Part shown: in pieces, positions 59,679 to 64,000 of the stretch
Numbering within the stretch: the stretch's first letter is position 1
Layout of the letters: the number at the start of each line of letters is the position of its first letter
Assembly: GCF_900115435.1 (NCBI RefSeq)
Contig: NZ_FOWK01000002.1
Coordinates: 62,001 to 126,000, forward strand
Length of the DNA stretch: 64,000 nt
Origin: Prevotella sp. tf2-5
Lineage (GTDB): Bacteria; Bacteroidota; Bacteroidia; Bacteroidales; Bacteroidaceae
Reading direction: 5' to 3'
Notes under the pieces: model-generated
What the model was told of the DNA's origin: nothing
The model's input: the letters and a program-made list of their open reading frames with translations, nothing else
The model's database searches: none
Made by a program: the position numbers and the translations under genes

Positions 59679-61370
59679 ATGCAGAAAAGAACTATTGTCA
59701 TAGTAGAAATCGTCTCTACGGGTTTCAATTATGTAGAGGACGCATTGATGCGTGGCTATCAACCAGTGGTTGTGGAATGCACCTTCCCTGGCACAGAAGA
59801 AGACCGTGCCCCATTCCTGGTGTCTCGTGAGATAGCCCGAGGTAAATTGCCGAAAGGTGTTCCATATATAGAAGAAACCAGCGACTATGCTGCCCTGTTG
59901 GAACGGGTTCGTGCCTATGACCCTGTATTGGTTGTCCCAGGACAGGAATTTGCTGTCGAGTTAGCAACTCATCTTGCCTATGACTTAGGACTGCCTGGTA
60001 ACCCCTGGTCTATTATCGGCAAGATGACTCGTAAGAACGAGATGCATCAGGCTCTCGCAGACCATGGTCTGCGTTCCATTCGTGGAAAGTTGATTCATAA
60101 CGAGGAGGAAGCAATCGAGTTTTACAAGGAGCTGAACACCTCTCATGTTGTCGTCAAACGTGCTCGTGGCGCTTGTACACAGGGAATGCATTTCTGTGAG
60201 GGCTATGACGAGATGATAGAGGCTGTGCGAACGGAACTCGCCCTCTCCGCCAGTGACGAACATGTGGGTGACATCCTGATGCAAGAGCGTATCATCGGCA
60301 AGGAGTATATCGTTAATACCGTGTCGTGTGCAGGTAAGCACCGTCTGGTGTCGATGTGCTTCTATGACAAGTTGGAGATGAACGGCAGTAATATCTATAA
60401 CTATATGGAATCTGTGAACCGTCTGGATGTGGGTAACTCCGCCATTGTCCGCTACGCTTATGACGTGCTGGATGCCATCGGTATCCAGTATGGTCCCGTA
60501 CATGGGGAGTATATGGTGGATGAGAAGGGACCAGTGCTTATTGAGATCAACTGTCGTCCTATGGGTGCTGGACAAACACGCCAGTACCTGGACAAGATAT
60601 ATGGTCAGCATGAGACGGACTCCGCCCTTGACTCATACCTTGACCCCGTCAAGTTCGAACAGGAGCGCCTGAAACCATACCGTCCGCCACGTAAGGGTGT
60701 CGTCAAGTGGTTTATCCTTCCGAATGACATCACACTGGACTCTGCTCCAGTCCTGCAGCTGGTGCGTCAGCTACCCAGTTACTTCTATGGCGTGTTCGAG
60801 CGACTGGGACGTGAGCCTTTCCTGACGCAGACAGTTGATCTGGAGACTACTGGTGGCGCCGTCTATCTGGTACATGATGACGAGCGTGTGGTACAGGAGG
60901 ACTGTGCTTTCCTGCATCGTCTGGAGATGCAATATCCGGAGATCCTATTCAACCAGTCCCATGCGGAGCCCTCTGCTTACGCTCCTCGGGTTCCACTTCA
61001 GGAAATCATACAGGAAGCCGACTGTCATGGCACCATACTGATATTCAGCGACACAGAGACGGAAACGACAGGTGCTGTTGTCGTCGGTAGTGGCGAGTTG
61101 CCTGCTGCTTACGACAGCTATGATAATGTCATCCTTGACCTCTGCCGCCCGGAGACTTTCTCTGATACGGAGAGTGTCTTCCAACAGATATTCACCTTCC
61201 TTTCCAAAGTACGTATTGGCGGACGAGTGTTGATACCCCAGAGCACCTATTGCCATCTTCCTTATGGTGACATTGGTATGGAGATTCTTCTTCGTGCCCG
61301 TGGGTTGCAAATAGAGGCTCCTCTCGCTGGCAAGGGCAAAATGATTATCGCATCGGTCTGTGATTTATAA
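59679..61370 (+). CDS. ATP-grasp ligase with C-terminal Rossmann-like domain
   Basis: The 563-residue cytoplasmic protein has an ATP-grasp core at about 105-310: V-V-V-K-R-A-R-G-A, I-G-K-E-Y-I-V and the metal-binding L-I-E-I-N-C-R-P. A linker region (about 330-445) is followed by a Rossmann-like or methyltransferase-like C-terminal part (about 450-563) without a clear glycine-rich SAM motif. ATP-grasp ligases join a carboxylate to an amine; the substrate is unknown. No biosynthetic cluster is adjacent. The gene stands between two terminators, without a clear promoter. Confidence 0.75.
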   Translation: MQKRTIVIVEIVSTGFNYVEDALMRGYQPVVVECTFPGTEEDRAPFLVSREIARGKLPKGVPYIEETSDYAALLERVRAYDPVLVVPGQEFAVELATHLAYDLGLPGNPWSIIGKMTRKNEMHQALADHGLRSIRGKLIHNEEEAIEFYKELNTSHVVVKRARGACTQGMHFCEGYDEMIEAVRTELALSASDEHVGDILMQERIIGKEYIVNTVSCAGKHRLVSMCFYDKLEMNGSNIYNYMESVNRLDVGNSAIVRYAYDVLDAIGIQYGPVHGEYMVDEKGPVLIEINCRPMGAGQTRQYLDKIYGQHETDSALDSYLDPVKFEQERLKPYRPPRKGVVKWFILPNDITLDSAPVLQLVRQLPSYFYGVFERLGREPFLTQTVDLETTGGAVYLVHDDERVVQEDCAFLHRLEMQYPEILFNQSHAEPSAYAPRVPLQEIIQEADCHGTILIFSDTETETTGAVVVGSGELPAAYDSYDNVILDLCRPETFSDTESVFQQIFTFLSKVRIGGRVLIPQSTYCHLPYGDIGMEILLRARGLQIEAPLAGKGKMIIASVCDL

Positions 61371-61383
61371 GACCCATAAACAA

Positions 61384-61421
61384 AAAGAAGAGGACACTAG
61401 AATGTCCTCTTCTTTCGTTTT
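61384..61421 (+). terminator. Terminator after the ATP-grasp gene
   Basis: AAAGAAGAGGACA (61384-61396) pairs perfectly with TGTCCTCTTCTTT (61403-61415), followed by CGTTTTG. The A-rich left side may help terminate the minus-strand gene as well. Confidence 0.8.
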
Positions 61422-61437
61422 GTTTATTTGTCTCACA

Positions 61438-61692
61438 TTACAAAGGCATCATGTCACGCTCGTCTGGACGGTGAGCCTTGCCATCCTCGTCCTTGATGTA
61501 TACCTGAAGGTCATCCAGATAGCCGCCTGTCTCATCCTGTAACTTTCTCAGTGTAGCTTTGGTTTCCTCAAAGCCCATGAACTCCTTGGCAGAGCCGATA
61601 TGGTTCGTGAACTCTAACTTCTTCTTCTCAATGTCGAGAACGGAGATGTACTCATCCTTGGTACGGTCTCCAATAACGAATTTTTTCTTCAT
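61438..61692 (-). CDS. Small conserved-looking protein, 84 residues
   Basis: The start is the ATG at 61692, giving M-K-K-K-F-V-I-G-D; the longer frame to 61755 crosses the -7 box at 61722-61729. The protein is charged, soluble and has no signal. I do not recognise the family. It is transcribed alone and converges with the ATP-grasp gene. Confidence 0.55.
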   Translation of the reverse strand: MKKKFVIGDRTKDEYISVLDIEKKKLEFTNHIGSAKEFMGFEETKATLRKLQDETGGYLDDLQVYIKDEDGKAHRPDERDMMPL

Positions 61693-61721
61693 ATCAGATA
61701 GCTTTAAATGGTTTGTTGTTG

Positions 61722-61729
61722 CAAAGATA
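61722..61729 (-). promoter_or_regulatory. -7 box TATCTTTG of the small gene
   Basis: On the minus strand the box fits TAnnTTTG, 29 bases before the ATG. A poorer CTTG lies 23 bp upstream. Confidence 0.5.
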
Positions 61730-61794
61730 CTAAGAAATTGTTTTCTTTGATTCAAGAATTAAGAAATATTTAACGTAATCGTTGTCTTTCCTCT

Positions 61795-62586
61795 TTACGG
61801 AATCAGGTTCCTCGCTTCGGGAGTCAGAAACGGCAGGATATCCTTGAAGGGAATCTCGAAAGTGATGATACCGGAAGAATAGGGACCTATCTCATACTGG
61901 GTGTAGAGGAAAACGACACCTGTCTCGGTGAGATAGGGAGAATTACCTGGCAATGGGAGACCATTGAGACTTTCAACTTCTTGTACAAAAAGATACTCAA
62001 GCAGTTCTTCATCGGTCAGAGGTTTATCAGAATCACCTGAAAAGAAACTCCTTACACCTTCCTTGAGAAGTTTGGAGAGGCGGGGTGAGTCGGTGTTCGC
62101 AAGCAATGGAATCTGTTTGCCATCGCTCTTACGGAAAGTGAATCCCACCTCGGTAGTAAAGCCGTGTATGCCGCCACCATAGTCGTATGTCTGATAATAA
62201 TAGGTGATGTAACGACTGGTCTCAGCCAGCTTAGTGATGTGGTGACTCTTGGAAAAGGCTCCCAGTCGATCCTCAGGGGGCATCTCATCATAAACACTAT
62301 GCCAATCTGCTGACAGCGACTCAAACAGTGATGCGCCATAAGACAGAATATCATCGGGGCTGTTGAACGTTCCTCCGAGCAGATAAGCGATATGATGGCG
62401 CAGGCTGTCTACCAGGACCTGTTCTCCTTTACAGGGCCAGTGAACCAATATGGAGACTTCTGCAGTGGTGTCGCTCTTCTCGAAAGTGACGATGTCCGTG
62501 ACGAGAGGACGCTTTGCCGCAAAAGCATGATGACCGCCTGCGATAAGCAGTGCGGTCATCATCATAGTTATATAAATGTGTTTCAT
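61795..62586 (-). CDS. DUF3298 (RsiV-like) exported protein
   Basis: The 263-residue protein has a signal peptide (about 1-23, ending A-F-A). The mature part contains the DUF3298/RsiV-like pattern: Y-D-Y-G-G-G-I-H-G-F near 133-142 and Q-Y-E-I-G-P-Y-S-S-G near 231-240. RsiV relatives bind lysozyme or peptidoglycan, though this protein lacks a membrane-anchored anti-sigma part. Its ATG overlaps the pgk stop (TAATG), so the two are cotranscribed, an odd pairing. Confidence 0.75.
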   Translation of the reverse strand: MKHIYITMMMTALLIAGGHHAFAAKRPLVTDIVTFEKSDTTAEVSILVHWPCKGEQVLVDSLRHHIAYLLGGTFNSPDDILSYGASLFESLSADWHSVYDEMPPEDRLGAFSKSHHITKLAETSRYITYYYQTYDYGGGIHGFTTEVGFTFRKSDGKQIPLLANTDSPRLSKLLKEGVRSFFSGDSDKPLTDEELLEYLFVQEVESLNGLPLPGNSPYLTETGVVFLYTQYEIGPYSSGIITFEIPFKDILPFLTPEARNLIP

Positions 62587-63857
62587 TACTCACCCTTGAT
62601 AGCTGCAACGCCAGGGAGCACCTTACCCTCGATAGCCTCCAGCAGAGCGCCACCACCGGTAGAGATGTAAGAAACCTTGTCGGCAAGACCGAACTTGTTA
62701 ACACAAGCTACAGAGTCACCACCACCAATCAGAGAGAACGCGCCCTCGGCAGTAGCCTTGGCGATAGCCTCGCCGATAGCACGAGAGCCAGCAGTGAAGT
62801 TGTCACACTCGAAGACACCGGCAGGACCATTCCACAGGATGGTCTTAGCACCCTCGATAGCCTTGCGGAAGTCCTCCTGAGAGGCAGGACCTGCGTCAAC
62901 ACCCTCAAAACCAGCGGGAACCTTGTTGGCAGGGCAGGTGATGATCTCAGCACCCTCCTTGACAGTCATCGTGCCAAAGTCGAGACCATTAGTAGCAGTG
63001 CAGTCGCTACCCAGAACGAGTTCTACACCGTTCTTCTTGGCAAGCTCCTCAACACCCAGTGCCACATCCAGCTTGTCGAGCTCTACGATAGAGTCACCGA
63101 TCTCACCATTGTGAGCCTTGGAGAAGGTATATGTCATACCACCACAGAGGATGAGCTTATCAACCTTACCGAGCAGGTTCTCGATGATACCGATCTTAGA
63201 AGAGACCTTAGAACCACCCATGATGGCAACGAAAGGACGCTTGATGTTAGAGAGGACGTTGTCGACAGCGGTAACCTCTTTCTCCATCAGCAGACCCAGC
63301 ATCTTGTTGTTGGCGTCGAAGTAGTCGGCGATAACAGCGGTGGAAGCGTGCTTGCGGTGTGCGGTACCGAAGGCGTCCATCACATAGCAGTCAGCATAAG
63401 AGGCAAGCGTCTTGGCGAACTCTTTCTGAGAAGCCTTCATAGCCTTCTTAGCCTCGTCGTACTTAGGATCTTCCTTGTCAATACCTACGGGTTTGCCTTC
63501 CTCCTCAGGATAGAAGCGGAGGTTCTCCAGCAACAGAGCCTCACCCATCTTCAGAGCCTTAGCGGCATCCTGAGCCTTGGCGCAGTCGGGAGCGAAAGCA
63601 ACGGGTACACCCAGTGCCTTCTCTACAGCCTCACGGATCTGACCCAGTGACTTCTTCATGTCTACCTTTCCTTTGGGCTTGCCCATGTGTGACATGATGA
63701 TAGTAGCACCACCGTCAGCAAGGATTTTCTTCAGGGTAGGAAGGGCACCACGGATACGGGTGTCGTCAGTGATCTTACCATTCTCGTCCAGGGGTACGTT
63801 GAAGTCTACACGTACGATTGCCTTCTTACCGGCAAAGTTGAATTCGTTAATTGTCAT
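62586..63857 (-). CDS. pgk: Phosphoglycerate kinase
   Basis: Pgk makes ATP from 1,3-bisphosphoglycerate in glycolysis. The ATG at 63857 gives 423 residues; a 14-codon upstream extension is not conserved-looking and approaches the promoter. R-V-D-F-N-V-P at 16-22 is the substrate loop, followed by S-H-M-G-K-P and L-L-E-N-L-R-F. I-M-G-G-S-K-V lies near 213-219 and the ADP-binding G-G-G-D-S near 378-382. The DUF3298 gene overlaps its stop. Confidence 0.96.
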   Translation of the reverse strand: MTINEFNFAGKKAIVRVDFNVPLDENGKITDDTRIRGALPTLKKILADGGATIIMSHMGKPKGKVDMKKSLGQIREAVEKALGVPVAFAPDCAKAQDAAKALKMGEALLLENLRFYPEEEGKPVGIDKEDPKYDEAKKAMKASQKEFAKTLASYADCYVMDAFGTAHRKHASTAVIADYFDANNKMLGLLMEKEVTAVDNVLSNIKRPFVAIMGGSKVSSKIGIIENLLGKVDKLILCGGMTYTFSKAHNGEIGDSIVELDKLDVALGVEELAKKNGVELVLGSDCTATNGLDFGTMTVKEGAEIITCPANKVPAGFEGVDAGPASQEDFRKAIEGAKTILWNGPAGVFECDNFTAGSRAIGEAIAKATAEGAFSLIGGGDSVACVNKFGLADKVSYISTGGGALLEAIEGKVLPGVAAIKGE

Positions 63858-63898
63858 AATCGTGTTATTTAAAAATGTAGTATTTCCAAAATCGACCA

Positions 63899-63906
63899 CA
63901 AAGTTA
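63899..63906 (-). promoter_or_regulatory. -7 box of pgk
   Basis: On the minus strand this reads TAACTTTG, 41 bases before the ATG. No strong -33 box. The remaining bases to 64000 show no gene that I can support. Confidence 0.45.
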
Positions 63907-64000
63907 CGAAAATAACTTCATAGTTCATAGCTCATCGTTCATAATTTAAATCTTTTTTACGTACGACAGATGATAATGTAAGACGGAGTTGGCAAATCAG

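Overview
This window looks like chromosome from a Bacteroidales bacterium, most likely Prevotella or a relative. Most transcription starts carry the Bacteroidetes -33 TTTG / -7 TAnnTTTG promoter, usually with 19-20 bp between the boxes. The gene content also fits: DUF3943, DUF3857, DUF4924-like and BspA-type LRR proteins, an MmdBCD decarboxylase set, a CcsBA fusion and a second EF-G. No rRNA, tRNA or CRISPR array was seen.

Region 1 (1-21 kb) is mainly housekeeping: thioesterase, a putative small RNA, ROK kinase, LysE exporter, a tightly packed rfbD-prfC-tsaC run, DUF3943 barrel, ClC channel, fmt, a 43-codon small gene and rpe. An ECF sigma factor, rfbA, a ZapA/RNase Y cluster, a Gfo/Idh oxidoreductase and two overlapping DUF3857/transglutaminase-like genes follow.

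Region 2 (21-31.9 kb) is accessory. It has an AAA ATPase with DUF4143, small lipoproteins and membrane proteins, two outer-membrane barrels and an LRR protein, set among dispersed repeats. Repeats with core GTGGATCATTnAG...ACCGTCCCC lie next to minus-strand promoters. Two inverted pairs enclose decayed C-termini of a helix-turn-helix protein, probably a REP-associated (RAYT) transposase. The 27.8-29.4 kb stretch is a 1.6-kb non-coding mosaic of hairpins whose arms differ but whose loops share a core.

Region 3 (31.8-47.3 kb) contains a Rid-like protein and a cytochrome module (porin, imelysin, di-heme oxidoreductase, CcsBA). Divergent from it is a hemerythrin-LuxR regulator. Next comes a signalling group on the minus strand: RsbW-like kinase, ABCG-like transporter, lipoprotein, STAS protein, RelA/SpoT synthetase and LuxR regulator.

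Region 4 (47.3-64 kb) carries the Na+-pumping methylmalonyl-CoA decarboxylase subunits beta, biotin carrier and delta/OadG, an AspT-type exchanger and, divergently, mutA-mutB; together these point to succinate/propionate metabolism. HemW, the EF-G paralogue, an ATP-grasp ligase, a small conserved protein, a DUF3298 protein and pgk complete the window. All assignments come from reading the sequence; no database search was possible.
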